Source of the DNA: Incurvaria masculella
Taxonomy: Eukaryota > Arthropoda > Insecta > Lepidoptera > Incurvariidae
Direction of reading: 5' to 3'
Length of the DNA stretch: 64,000 nt
NCBI GenBank assembly: GCA_946894095.1
Contig: OX335655.1
Coordinates: 17,484,001 to 17,548,000, forward strand
Shown piece by piece: positions 40,136 to 55,100 of this stretch (within the stretch, counting starts at the first letter, position 1; every line of letters starts with the position of its first letter). A program made the translations under genes and the position numbers. The notes beneath the pieces were generated by a model, which did not search any database, was not told the origin of the DNA, and was given only the letters and a program-made list of their open reading frames with translations.

Positions 40136-43100
40136 CTGGAATAGAACGGGCAATGTGCGGCTGTTTAGGAAGTGGTCGCCGGTAGGATTAGATACATTTA
40201 TATTAATAAGGGCCGATTTTTCAATCCCCACATAGTACTTATAGTAGAAATTCACGATTGTCAAAAGACAGATAGTCATTACCGGAGAATTATATCTTCT
40301 ATCACAATTATTTGACTATAATTTTACTAATAAAGACATGGCTCAATCGCTAGGCTTGCGCATGTACAGTCAAACTAAGTGTACAATTTCAATGTTTTAA
40401 CGAATATAGTATTCACGCACATAAGCACAAGTTAACACACGCAGAATCAACCGTAAAGCACAGTAGAATCAATACATTAGTTAAGAAAAAACAAATAACT
40501 CATTCAAGAAAAGAGGAAAACCTACTGTGCGCGAAATGTTTGCATTCTGGTTTATTTCCAGCCTCGCAGTATGCTTATAAAGTAGTTATTTTTTGCGAAT
40601 TTATTTCTTTAATAAATTGCTACACGGTTGATTATACTCACATATCTACTAAGTAGTCACATACTAAAAAGTATAAGAAGTATATTTTATTAATTTCAAG
40701 GATTTTTAAACCACTATTTATATATTTTTACAAACATACAGAGTCATGAAGTATTATTCAATTAAATTAATACTTGCGATGAATAAAAGAAAACATATTT
40801 TTACTTTTTTTATTTTTTTCCGTCAATTTAATCCGAATGGTCCTCTAGTTCTCACTTCGACGAGTTATTTTTTTTATATTAGAGCTAGAAAAATATTACT
40901 TCACGAACTAAACATTACATAACTGTAGGTACCGAAAATATTATAATTAAACCACAAGATCCACTACCTAACTATTTAATTGAGTGTACAAACCCCCGCT
41001 CCATAGACAGAGCGGGGATTGTGGGGATGGCTGCGGGGAAGGCGCGGGCGCAAACAAGCGGTTGCTAGGGTAACGAGGGGGCGTGGGGGGTGGGCCATCA
41101 TTTTTCCCGCCCTGCGCCCCGCACGCACACCGCGCTGACCTAAAATTCGGCTACTGCGCAGGTACATACAGCGGCATTAAAGTTTTGCGCCTGCTGTACC
41201 ATATCGGATGGATAAGCAGAAGCGTAAATAAACCCGTCGAATTGTTATCTGGTTGTTTAATAGAATATTGAAAAATCAGCCCTTAGACACGATAGATCCT
41301 TAGATAGATTATTTTAATCTGGCGATCAGCCTATGTAGGCATTAAGCTAGAGTTTATGAGTTGTCTTTCGGTCTTGCATGGTATTAGCCCAGTGGCGAAT
41401 CCATATGTTTCTGTGGTCTTATATGTATGTTCAGATCTATATAAGTTCTTGGGAGCTATTCTTTTAATTCTGCAGAAGGTGGGGTTGGATTTATCCATCA
41501 ATTAGCAGGCCAATTTGTTGGGATGCTTCTGTGTGCGTTTTGCATAGAATATAAGTAATTTAACTGTACATGGATGGCTAATACCATTCCCACCATCAAG
41601 ATAAGAAAGCCCAATCCACATACATACATCATACATTGAATTGGATGGAAAACGCAGACAATTTATCATTGGCGTTTTCGTCTTTTCATCCAATGCGATA
41701 GTACTAACCCGAAAATTGGGGAGGTTTTTTTTATGTAACTGTACATGGATGGCTAATACCATAACCACTGTCATGATGTTAGCCCAACACACCGCAATCT
41801 TGACGGAATTAAGTGAAAGGAGCTACATTAAACTCGGACAATTTATGATTGGCGTTTTGACCATCTTTTCATCCATCGTACCACCCGGACGGGCTTAAAC
41901 CCACCACCTAGTAGGGGAAGGTGATTCCAAACCATGGAACAGCTCGCATTGGAAGCAAAATGCATTTATCCAACTCAGAAAGAGAAAAAAAACGAGGACT
42001 TCCACCAAAGTGCAACCCTGGGCCCTCCAAATGCAATGTGAAGAAGCACCTGGCAGGCTGCATTGATTTTATTATTATTTGGTTTATAACAATAGCAGCT
42101 ATATGCTGATGAGTGCATATCAGGTTTTAGAACTGCTGAGTGCACTTGTTTTTTTTAAGATTTTTTTTTGTTTTCGTTTTTTGTTCATTTATTTATGATC
42201 TATTTCTATATTTGTATTTGTCTAGTAAATTTTTGAACCCATTAACTATTTTTCCCTCGTGTTAGCGGCCCCGCACTCACCACGGCGTCGTTGCACATGG
42301 CCCAGTGCACGTGCAGCTTGGCGGGCGCGCCGAGCGAGCGCGTCACGAGCGCGACCAGCCCGTGGGCGCTCAAGCGCTCGCCCGCCGGGTACGTGCCGCC
42401 CTCCAGCCGCCTGCGCACAGTCCACGGGAATTACGGATCGCATTTCTGTAGCCGCAGATGAGGGGTTATTTTCGCAATAATATAGCGGCTAAATCAAGTT
42501 ATTTCAGTTATACTTTTCATCATGTAACTGGACATGGATGGACGGTTGGCGTCATGATATTAGCCTAACACACTGCACTTCCAAAGGAATTTTTCATTGC
42601 CGCTTCAACCATCATTTCACTCGATGCGATGGTGCCAACCCGGGCTGGCTTAAGCCGTAAGACCCAGTAGACGAAGAGGGGACCTCCAGATTGAACAGCT
42701 CGCATGCTCGTGATGAAATGCACTTTGACGCTGTATGAGCCGGTCAAATGAATGGACAACATTTTTGCAGCTACTTTAGGCAGATTGCTAGGGCAAAAAT
42801 CACCTTTAGAGATCTAATAAAGAAATACAAAAAAAAGGGTTTGTGAAAGTATGCTCAGCATTTTTCCATTGTCCGAGCTGCCAGTGTGGCAAAAGCCCTT
42901 GCCTTCCCGTAACGGAAATATAGAAAAATATCTAAATAAATACATCCAAATTTTCATTTAGCAATGGTTTACAAAGTGCTCCGAGATCGCAGCCACGACA
43001 GGAGGGCGCACCTGTCGGCCGGAAAGACGAGCACGGTGGGGTACACCTCGGCGGTGTACTGCCAGGGCAGGTCGTGGCGCAGCGCGTCCAGCCGCCATAC

Positions 43101-46100
43101 TGCGACCCGCACCTGCCAAATATAAATAAAGATGATCGATGCTGTCCTCTGTACGCCTGCACCCGTTGAAAGTTTGTTGCACTAATTGGCGTCCTGTGCA
43201 GTTCATACGTGTCGTCGGAACTTGAGAACATCAGGAGTGAGCAAATTCGTAAGCGAACTGATTAGCCAGTGTCACTGTCAGTGTATGTATTATCATAAAA
43301 ACCTTGCTTCCGCTATACGGATGAGATTCGGTCGCCGATTCCATCCATCCATACTTGATAGCCAGCACCAGTGTGCCGGTATGTACCTACACACAACGAC
43401 GGGCGCGGAGGGTGTAATATGAAACGGCTGACTCGCCCCCCTCGCCTCGCCGCGCGCCGTGCAAGTAGGGACATGCCGGCCCACGGCTCCCCAGTCCTCA
43501 TTGGTATGTAATAACGCCAAGTCGTGCCCTAGCCCGTATAACATTAAATGTGATAATTCTACAAAGACACTCGTTTGATTTGCCGGCTGAACAGAATCCT
43601 ATGCCTCCCCTTAAATAGGCAAAGTGGTGATCCCGACTGAAAGTGAGCCGGCAAACAAAGTGCGCGTGGACTGTGTTTTCTCCTCGGCCGCGGACGTTAA
43701 TCAGGGCACGGCTTCGAAGACTCCGTCCGCAGCCGACATAACGGCTGGAAAATGCACCAGCAGCCCGGCATCCCCATGGCGGGGCCCGGCGCGAGCCCGG
43801 CCCCCCTCGGAGGTGCCGGCGCCATACCGCCGCCGCCAGCTCCACCGCTGCAGCTGCAGCAGATCGCCGCGGGCGACTTGGCAGCTATATCGGTATCCAG
43901 CCGGATACCGGAGTTCTGGCGCGCGGAACCCAAGCTATGGTTTATACAATTCGAAGCAGTAACCGCCTCACAGCGACTCTCCGACGAGCAGCGCTGGCAG
44001 GCAGTAATCGCAAAACTCAAATTAACCGATCTACAACAAGTAAGCGACCTCCTAACCGATCCTCCCACGCAGAACAAATATGAGGCGCTCAAGAACCGGC
44101 TCATCACGACAAACGCGGACTCGGAGCAAAGACGTTTCCAAAAACTACTGTCCGAAATGCAGTTGGGAGATCAGAGGCCATCACAACTCTTAAGGAGGAT
44201 GAAGGACCTCGCCGGAACTAAAGTAAGCGACGAAGCTCTCAAATTTCTGTGGGCCGGACACTTGCCGACAGCAGTACGAACAGTGGTCGCGGTGTCCGAG
44301 CACTCTCAACTGGAGGAACTCGCCGCACTCGCTGACAGAGTGCAGGAGAACGTACGTACGTGTCGGAGCTGCGGATGCAGTCGTACACAGCACACATGGA
44401 CGAGCTGATGCGACGCATGGACCAAATGACGGTCGAAATCGCTGCACTGCGCACCGCTGGTTTCGCGAGGAACCCATCCCCCAACGCCGCACATCAACCA
44501 GCACGACGACCGTACAACAACCGTTCGCGGTCACCATCGCGGGAAAGACGCCCAGGGTGGCTGTGTTTTTACCACCACCGGTTCAAAGCGTACAAATGCA
44601 CGCAACCGTGCGCGTGGAAAAGCCACGAGAAACCTGTACAGCAACCCAACCTGGCGGAAAACTAGTAGCCGAGCAGGATCCCACAGCGGCGGACCTCTGC
44701 TCAATCAACAACCCCAACTGCCGCCTAAAAGTCACAGACAAGGAGTCGGGGCTCAACTTCCTGGTCGACACCGGGGCCGGCGTCTCCGTGCTACCGGCCC
44801 CCAAAGGATCCAAGCAGGACCCCGACGGGCAGGTGCTGTACGCGGCCAACAACACTCGGATCAAGACATACGGAGAGAGGACGATGCGACTAAACCTCGG
44901 ACTACGCCGCCCCTTCGTATGGACTTTCATCAGGGCCGATGTAGAAACGCCAATACTAGGTGCTGACTTTCTTGCATATTTTAATTTACTGGTGGACCTA
45001 CGGCAGAAAAGACTTTTAGACAATACCACGAACTGTAAGGTGATTTGTGCAGTGGACAATAGTGACGCGAACAAAAATGTGCAGACAATGGACTACAGTT
45101 AACCGTTCCACATGCAGTTACGTAAGTACCCTAATCTAAGTTCACCATCCGTACGCGATGGTAATGTAGCTCACGATGTGGTACACCACATCGAAACCAC
45201 CGGTCCACCAGTGTACTCACGGGCACGGCCCCTGCCACCCGACAAGTACGCACGCGTAAAAAAAGAGTTCGAGAACATGATCGACCAGGGCATTTGTCGC
45301 CCCTCCAAGAGCCCATGGGCCTCACCTCTGCACGTAGTGACAAAGCAGGATGGCGAATTTAGATTATGTGGAGACTATAGGCGGCTAAACCTTGTAACCA
45401 AACCGGACAGATACCCCATCCCGAGGTTACAAGCCTTCATGTACCTAGCGCACAACAAAAGTCGTTTCACTAAGTTAGAAATGAAGCGGGCGTATTATCA
45501 GATTCCCATAAACGACAGCGACATAGAAAAGACAGCCGTGATAACGCCATTCGGACTTTTTGAGTACACCTCAATGTGTTTTGGACTAAGGAATGCAGGA
45601 CAAACCTTTCAACGTTTCATGCACATGATCCTGAAGGGTTTGGACTTTGTATTCATTTACTTAGACGACGTACTAGTAGCTTCCGAGGACGAGGACACTC
45701 ACAAGACACACGTTGACGCAGTACTACAAAGACTAAATACTTACGGTGTAAAAGTCAACATACAGAAATGCATTTTCAACGAGACCTCGCTTCCTTATCT
45801 CGGCTACTCTGTGTCGCAGGACGGCATCCGGCCGTTAGCTGAGAAAGCGGAAGCGATAGCGAACTATCCGAAACCGACAACAGTGCTGGAATTGAGACGT
45901 TTCCTGGGAATGCTGAATTTTTACCGAGACAGCATACCACACACCGCGGACGCACAACGAAAACTTAATACTTACCTGGTAGGCGCGAAACGCAAGAATG
46001 ACAAAACCCTCTTAAATTGGAACCCAGAGACAGACCAAGCTTTCCTCGAATGTAAGCAATGTATTAGTGACGCGGTCACGCTAGCTTTTCCCTCGGCAGG

Positions 46101-49100
46101 AGGGGAATTGCATTTATATACTGACGCCTCGTCTACGAGTGTAGGAGCCGCGCTACAGGAGCATGCAAACGGAAAGACAAAACCGTTAGGTTTCTTCTCA
46201 AAAGCTCTCAGCACGGCGCAACGAAAATATTCAACTTTTGACAGGGAATTACTAGGCATCTACATGGCTATCAAGCACTATCGTCGACTCTGCGAAGGGC
46301 GTCTGCTGGTAGTCCATACCGATCACAAACCCCTCATATATACATTCCAGAACGGGTGCAGCGACAATGACACGCCACGGCGTATACGAGAGTTAGGTTA
46401 CATATCGCAATACTGCACGACTTTACTACACGTGGCCGGATGTGACAACCCAATAGCTGACGCGATGTCCCGCGTAGCAGCAATATCCGGCCCGCCGACA
46501 ATCGACTGGGACGAAATAGCTGACGCACAGACCCACGACGCGACGCTACAGACATTAGTGACGAAAGTACCCAACCCAGTAACAAAACTTATTCTGCCGA
46601 ATGTAACCACAGCATTGTACTGCAATACACAAAATGGGTTGGTCCGCCCGTACATCCCGGAGCGATTCCGCATGCAGATATTTAAATCTGTGCACGGAAT
46701 TGCCCACCCTGGGGTGCGCGGCTCAAGGCGGATGGTATCGCAACGATACTACTGGCCTAAAATGAATCTCGACGTAAAGGAGTGGGCGCAGGCGTGTACA
46801 AACTGTCAACAAGCCAAGGTCACGCGACACACTAAGGCCCCACTCGGAGAGTTCACGGGATCACAGAGATTTGAACACATCCACGTAGACGTTGTCGGAC
46901 CCCTTAACACATCGAGGGACTTCAGGTACATCCTAACAATAGTGGACAGAGCCACCTCATGGCCGGAGGCAATCCCTATACCAGACCAGACTGCAGAGAC
47001 AGCAGCTCGAACCGTGTACGATCATTGGATCACCAGGTTCGGGTGCCCTCTACGCTTGACGACTGATAGAGGCAGAAATTTTGAGTCCGAATTATTCCTG
47101 AATTTAAACAAGAAAATGGGAATCAAAAAGCTCCGTACAACGGCCTATCACCCGCAAGCGAATGGTATGGTAGAACGATTGCACCGCACAATGAAAGCCG
47201 CACTCATGGCCCGCGGAAAAACCGAAAACTGGGTCGATGAACTCCCGACAGTCTTATTCGGTTTACGCGCAGCAGTTAGGGATGACACCGGCGTCAGCGC
47301 AGCACAGTTAGTATACGGGACCGCATTGCGGCTGCACGGTGAATTTTTCGAGCAGGCGCGCGAGATGAGGATGGATGATAATTTTGTCCAGCGATTAAAT
47401 GACCACATTCAAAACATAGCGTCGGTACCCAGACGCGAGGCTCGCGAAACCGCAATATTTATACATCCGGAACTTCAGACAACTCAAAACGTTTTCGTAC
47501 GGAACGACCGAGTATCAAAACCACTCACACCCCCGTACAGCGGTCCGTACCCTGTAATAAGGCGAGATCACAAATATTTTATCGTAAGGATGCCGCATGG
47601 CGAAACATCAGTAAGCATTGACAGGCTCAAACCCGCTTTCATCCTACACGTGAACGACCCCAATTCGAGAGGAAGAGAGGCCGGTATGGAACCCGACAAA
47701 ATAGTTAAACACCCATGTAACAAAAAGCTCCCTCAACAGAAAACGGTTCGATTCCAGCATTCCGACGAAACGCATACGCTGAAACGAAACTCAGGACAGG
47801 ACATAACACGACCCACGCCATTACAAATGGCGGGACGGCAGGCGACAGCCAGGCGGGAACCCGACACTCCGACAGCGCATTCCGCGCCACCGACGGGCGA
47901 CGTTTTTCAGCGAATCACGCGCAGCGGACGTGTAACCCGACCACCTATACGTTTTGCTACTTAGCGACTGACCATAGGACAGTACATTACTATTGGACAT
48001 TATCAAACTGTATCCTACAGTTATAATTTGAAAATAGGCGCTAAGCGATTGACAGACAGACAACTTTTTAAACATTAACATTTTTTTCACAACGTAGACT
48101 TTAGTGACTTTGTTTTTGACACTTTAGAATGGGAATCTGATAGCACGCTCCTTTCTAGTAGGATCTAGATTGTTTCTCAATGTCAATGTATTTTTTTTCT
48201 GTAAACAACTGTATGTAATCATTGTAACCAATTGAATGTAAACGTGCTAACCATAAGTAGTAAATAAGAACTAAGGTTAAGGGTAGATAAATAAGGACAC
48301 CATTATACTTTTAAATGTATTAATCATTCTTTTACAAAAACTGTGGCACCGTTAAAACATTTACAATTATGTACCCTTTAGAACTAGCACAGTAGAAACA
48401 CTCAAGTAGGCAGAAAACGGTCGGTCCCCTCACGCAGTGGCATACTGCGGAGGCTGATGCGAATGCACGGAGATCTGCGACAGCCCCTGCTGTCGACGGG
48501 CCAACTCCTTTCGGATGCGACCGGCAACCAAAGCCCGCACCTTCTCGTAGCAAATATATAAGAGCAGCACCGCAAACAGCACAATTGAGATGATCGAAGC
48601 TATTTCCAACACGGAGAGACCACCCGACGTAGTCGGGGCGCTGACTGTCACAGCAGTCTCCACCTCCGAATTTAATTGTTTTGCTGAATAATTTCCCATT
48701 TTGAAAAACACTAGGTAACGACTGGTATGGTCGATGTATCAAGACGAAAGCAAACTGAATGACCAGTAAAATAATGTAACTGCAGAGATAATCTCGCATT
48801 GTCATATTATTCAGGTTAAGAGACTATAAAACCAGGTCAAGAACAGGGAAATGTATTTCGTACCTCGACCTACTCTTTTAAATTTGTTAGACTAAGTACT
48901 TCACTGAATTGGTAGTGAATCATGTGTATCTTATATTTAATTGCATTGACAAAACAAATGTATATCGACATAGCAACGCAGCAGTTACTAGGCAGCTCGG
49001 CCGCGCTGAAATCCGAGAGCGGCCCGGGCGCCGCGGCGGTGGCCCGCGCCACTGCCGACACACCTCCGGCGCCGGTCGGCTCACCGCGCATGCGATAAGA

Positions 49101-52100
49101 CGGCTGGCGTCCGATGACGCGAATTCATGAGAACTGCAAACTGCTGTGTCGCGAATTGCCCGGGACAATGTTACCACCAGTAAAAGAACGTTACGGGCAT
49201 ACTAGATAAATTTCAATATTATGAGATACATTTTTTTAAGGGTGGAGCCCTGTGCCGGTATGTACCTACACACAACGACGGGCGCGGAGGGTGTAATATG
49301 AAACGGCTGACTCGCCCCCCTCGCCTCGCCGCGCGCCGTGCAAGTAGGGACATGCCGGCCCACGGCTCCCCAGTCCTCATTGGTATGTAATAACGCCAAG
49401 TCGTGCCCTAGCCCGTATAACATTAAATGTGATAATTCTACAAAGACACTCGTTTGATTTGCCGGCTGAACAGAATCCTATGCCTCCCCTTAAATAGGCA
49501 AACCAGTCTATTTGTAACTTGATATTTTATGTCTTACTCTGTTGTTATTAGTTTCAGATTAAGAGCAATATCGACGGCAAAGCACTGTTTCAAATATTGA
49601 AAAAAGTATTACCTCGTTCATGAACAAATTCACGAAAAAAGAACCGAGTCGTTCCTACTGAACGACTCTCGTTCGAGTCGCGAAGACATGAATCTTTACG
49701 GCGCGTACTTCTTTGTCCGAGTCCCATCTTGCAGTCAATACGGTAGTACCAACCTGGGTGGTATTAATCTCACCTAGTAAGTAAGGGGACCCACAGTTTT
49801 ATGTGGATATGTGAAAACATGTTTTTGGCTTTTGACAATTACTTTGTCCATATTTGTATATTATTTGTAAATAAGCTGTTAGTTTTCCAATAAATAAATA
49901 AATATAGACGATACGGACTTAACTGTCGAACGGTCACTCATCCAGAACATGTCCGCGCCCACTGCTTCTAAACCTCGATCATCGAACACTGTAGCACTGC
50001 TCTGGGCTATCAAAGGCCAGCATTGGTCACAGTGAGTTGATTACCTTGTGGTGCGCGAGGAGGCGCGCGGCGGCGAGCGCGGAGCGCGTCACGTGACTCG
50101 GGCACGCGCCACCGCATATCAACACCACGCTCACCTGTCACACGGGTACGACATATCATATTCAGATTATGTGAACATAGGAAAATTTCTATGAGTACAT
50201 GAACTATGTTAACGTAATTCGAAATGCTCGCATGGTTTTAAATGAAATGAAGGTGGCGGCATTATGGGACAGGTAAAAAAACTTGCTTTTGGCATCAACC
50301 TAAAATTGCAATGATACATATAGACAAATTAGTGAGATATAATATCATTTAATGTTTTATTATTGTTTTTATGGTTTATTCATCATCCATATACGGTACA
50401 TTGCACTCTGATTTGATATATCTTTTCATAAGAGCCTAAACAATGCTTAATCACAAATGCATGGTCAAAATTTGTTGCATTCACATTATGCAGAATGCCC
50501 GGGGTGGATGTTGTCCTACCCCCTCCATGCACCAGCGGTGGCGCACATACAAAATCTGATATAGTTTTGATTCTGTGCAGCCATTAGAAAGAGGATGGGA
50601 CCGGCCAACATCCATCACGACAATTCTACCTTTACTAAGTATGTTTACATACCCAAAGGTATTAATAGTGTATAATATATTTTTTTATGCCACCTGACAT
50701 GGGTGGCTAATACCACACAACTACCGTTATGATATTAGCCCAATACACCACATTCCCGAAGGAATTTGGTGCCATGCCAGGACCTTCCCTTGATGAGCAC
50801 GGCTACATTGAACTGGATGGAAAACACGGACAATTTTTCATTGCCGCTTCGACCATCTTTTCATCCAATGCGATGGTACCAACCCGGGCGGGCTTAAACC
50901 CTACCACCTAGTAGGGGAAGGGGACCTACAGTTTTACATGGATTCCGAACCATGGAGCAGCTCGCATTCGTGACGAAATTATCTATCTCACTCGGAAAGA
51001 GAAAGACAGTGGTGCATGTCGGTATTGAACCCAGCCCTCTGGTACGCTAGTCCCCGCGCCACTAGGCTACGAGCCGCTCAAGCTTGTCTAGATGTGAGGA
51101 TGCATAGGACAATGCCTATTTCAGTATGGGTTAGAAAAGTGCAAATTACATATTCAGGTGAATATGCCGACATAACGAGATAACCAAAACCAATAAATAA
51201 ATGAGACGTACCTTCCCGTCCCGCGCCTCCATCGCGAGCCGCCGGAACGTGCCGGTGGTGAGCTCGCCGACGCGCGGCGCTCCCTCCCCCTCCCCGTCCC
51301 CATCCGCCCGCTGCGCGGCCCCGTAGTGGTGCGTGGAGCGCGCGCCCGCCACTGGCGAGCGGAGCGCGCGCCGCGCCCGCCCCGCCGCGTACTCGGCGAC
51401 GAAGCGCCGCAGGGACGCCTCGCCGTAGGGCCCCGCCAGCACGTACTGACTCTCCGTCTGTCGCGGGTGTTTCATTATTTATTTAGTAGCAGCGAGAGCA
51501 GGATTGAGAATGAAGAGAACGAAAAGGTCAGCGCTACGGGCTTGTACCCACTTTTTTTTTGTACGAAATGCACTTACCCAACTCAGAGAGTAGTGCTTGA
51601 CCAGAGCGATGGTTTGAACCCATAACCTCTTGCATGAGAGGCAAGTCCCCTAGTCACTACATCTATAGCTGTTGAGAGCTGACTTTCAAATGCTATTTTC
51701 ACAAAAAGCATTTAGTTCGCAAACTAAAAAAAAACACACAGGCTTTTTAGACTAAACAGGAGGCTGCAGAGCTGAAATAACTTAGTGACAAATTACTGTT
51801 TATCGCTTGTCCCACAATAGCAAATGCATCACTCTGACGCTCGTGCACAGAGTGACCCTCACATGACAATAAAGATGAGTCAATGACCGTATTTCTTTAT
51901 GCTCTTCAGAAATTTGCATATTGACTTTTTTAATTTATTTAAATCAGGTTCCGACAACCTGAACAAATTCGCTTCGGTCATCTTTCATCCGACGCATTAG
52001 CATCAATCGGGTGAACTCAACCCTACCCTACCATCAGTATCAAATTATTGCTTAGAGTGTACACGTTGTTGTTGTTGTTTGGGGCTTATTGTGTAGAGTA

Positions 52101-55100
52101 TATGCGTTGTTATTGTGTTGTTGTTGGTCGCTGACAAAATAGACATCTATGCTTGCACTCTGGCCGAGTTCCAGAAAGCAGTTACTGTTTACTTTGAAGC
52201 TGCATAGTTTTTTAATAAGGTGTGTACTGTATCTATAAATTGCCTAACGCCTTGGCTACTACGCTGTAATGTTAGGTATATTGTTGCATGAATAAATAAA
52301 TAAATAAATAAATACCTGCACTTGGTCCAACGTTATGTGGTCCTTTGTACAACGCCCTAGACTAGAGTATACTCACTTGGCTATCTAGAATGACTACCGC
52401 AGTCTTGTCCTCCCGTTTCTCAATGTCGATGCCGAGCGACTCGGCCAGGTGGTGCTCCCTCACGCTGTCCAGCGCCACCATCTTCAGTGTCGAATTTGAC
52501 CTGAAAATGCATCGGACAGCACTGATATAAACTCTAAGCCTCTCTCTTTCTAGGTTAGGGTTAACTTTTACAAACACCTGCACAGGATGAGGTTGACAGA
52601 TACAGATTTATACAGGTTCTGTCTTGAACAAGAAGAGACACCGATCGACCTTCTGTGCGACTGTGGACCACCACTTTTTTTTTCTTCTTTGTTAGTTCTG
52701 TACAGAGTGGTCAGTCTGAGTTCTCACCTAAATTGGCGTTTACGGCAAACCGATCGACTGGCGTTTTCTCCAAACTCCATACAAGTTTTTATTAGATATT
52801 CTGTGGCTTTACTTCTTCAAGCTGTCAAAGTCAAACGCGGACTTCCGATTTGTATGAAAACACGGAGTGGACGTAAACGGCAACTTCGACGTATTTACGG
52901 CAACGTTGAGTAAGCTGTCAAATCAAGCTCGGACTCGCAAATGTTAGTTCGCTTAACGCCCGCTGCGCGCGCTCTTCAATTTCTCCATACATTTGAAAAC
53001 GCCAGTCGATCGGTTTGCCGTAACGCCAATTTAGGTGACAACTTAGACTACCGGCTCAGATGCCATCTGCAGTGTTGACTGCAATAATCATCTCATTTGT
53101 ATGCCTTATGCATTTTTTTTTCTCATCATAGGCCGAGAGAGACTCAGCAGTCTCTTTCCTCTTCATGTGGCTCCATTTGCAGGTTAATTAAGTGTTTTTA
53201 GTAGAGTGGTTATTAGTCGTGGGACGAGAAATGAGAAATGGGTTCGCATAACTGTTACTAGTGTAAAAACGAAGTATTTATTTTACGCCGAGCAGTATGG
53301 CCGCTACACATTTCTTGTAGTGCACTAGATCGCGCACGCGGCGCACCAACGAAAGCCCGTAGGTTGCGAGACGTCTAGACGCAACGACCCGCCAGCCGCG
53401 ACTGTGTCGCTCGCGCAATGGCGGGCGGCAGTTAGTAGCTATAACCGGCTTGGAGCCGGCGACTCTCGTAACTGGAGTTACGAGTAATAGTTTGTAATAT
53501 TAATAATTACTTCGATGCGGCTTGTAGCCGGGGACTCTTTACCGCCGGTTACCGCCGAAACTGTAATGCGCGCGCGCAGTGCGCACTGTAGTCAAAGAGG
53601 GGCTACATTGTTAACGACCGCCGTTGTGGTTTGCTTGCAGCAAAAGTGCAACGATTAGTATTTCTAAATGCTAATAGGCATATAAAATAAATGATAATTA
53701 CGTTTATCTATCATTTGTGTTATATTATTTCTGGGGATTATTTTGTCGAGGATAAAAAGTGACTTCTTAATTGTTTGCGATAACTATATAGTAACAAAAC
53801 CTCTTTCTTGATTTAGATTTTTGTTGAGAATACAGGTCACTGCACTCGAGATTCAGAATTCATGTGAGATGATCGAACCGTGCTAGAAGTCATTATACCC
53901 ATTCCAGAAAAAAAAAAAGGAGAAAAGGGAGAGGGAGCAGTTTCCGCAAAGGGCTATCGGCATCAGCAATAACAGTTACTAACGTTTTCGAAGACCAGTG
54001 GAAACGCCCACGACTACTGGGTATACTATGTCTTTTCAGTCTCGAGAATTGTATGCTGGCCGATCCCTTTAGATCCTTTGCAGTTTTATTTGGATGGTTT
54101 TCAATACGTTCCTTGTATCTTGTTGTATGTTTCTGTATTTCATCTCTTACTGTTGGGATATCTAGATCTTCATAAATTTGACCACCACTAATCCACAATG
54201 AACTGTAAGAAGGGAAAAGTCACAATAAATCTGGAAAGGTCGCAGTGACAGCGAGGCTAAAAAGCTCGCAGCCCAATTTCAAATAACAATAATATGAATT
54301 TTTGCCTAATTTGGAAACACAAAGTACCAGTAACTTACAGTTTTATCTTTAAATTATATCTAGCCATGGAAATTAGTTGTGGTTGTTTTTCTTAATAATA
54401 ATAAATGCTATTTTAATTACGCCCTTATGGAACTGATTGCAAGCCGCCTTTCATATTTTTGTGTATACACGGTGATCACCCAAAGGCAATAAAAGGAAGG
54501 TCCTGGCATGGCTCCTAGTTCCCATGGGGTGTGTTAAGCTAATATCTGACGTTCAGTTTGGTATTCCAGCCATCCATGTCCTGTTACATAAAAAAAGATA
54601 CTGAATAGGATAGGCCAGATTGCTGTCGTGGCCTCACCGGACGTGTCTACACCGGAGCGTTGCGGGCAGCATACATACCTGCAGGCGAGGCCGCGCACGT
54701 CGTCGTAGTCGGGGTCGCGCCGCGGGTGGTGCGGGGGCCCGCGCGCCGCCGCCAGCCGCGCCAGCCGGCACAGGTGCTCCGCGCGCCGCTCCAGCAGTCG
54801 AGGCGCGGACAGCGGGTCGGCCTCGTCGCACAGCATCGACGTCTCCATTCTGGGTTATGGGGGGGGGGGGATTTCAAGTTATTATAGTATATATTCATCT
54901 ATATATCTCTATCATCATCTATGTATATTTATCTATGTTATAGATGATTATTGCAAATGCCATCTGTACATAACTAACAAAGAAGAAAAAAATATATCAT
55001 AATGTTCGGTATTTCGTCCATTAAACAAAAGAACCATTTCGTTCTGAGTAGTAGGAGTGTGTACGAAATGGTTTATTTATAAACCTAATTTATAATATGA

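Larger units (their letters stand above)
43367..49506 (+). mobile_element. Ty3/gypsy LTR retrotransposon, CsRn1/Kabuki-like
   Basis: Identical LTRs (43372-43622 and 49251-49501 by the best placement) are flanked by ACCAG on both sides (43367-43371, 49502-49506). Gag with a CHCC-type finger, protease, reverse transcriptase, RNase H and integrase follow in Ty3/gypsy order. The primer-binding site resembles one for tRNA-Trp, which with the CHCC finger suggests the CsRn1/Kabuki clade. Zero differences between LTRs imply a very recent insertion, although the gag and protease ends are broken. It lies antisense to the TXNDC11-like gene in an intron. Confidence 0.93.
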
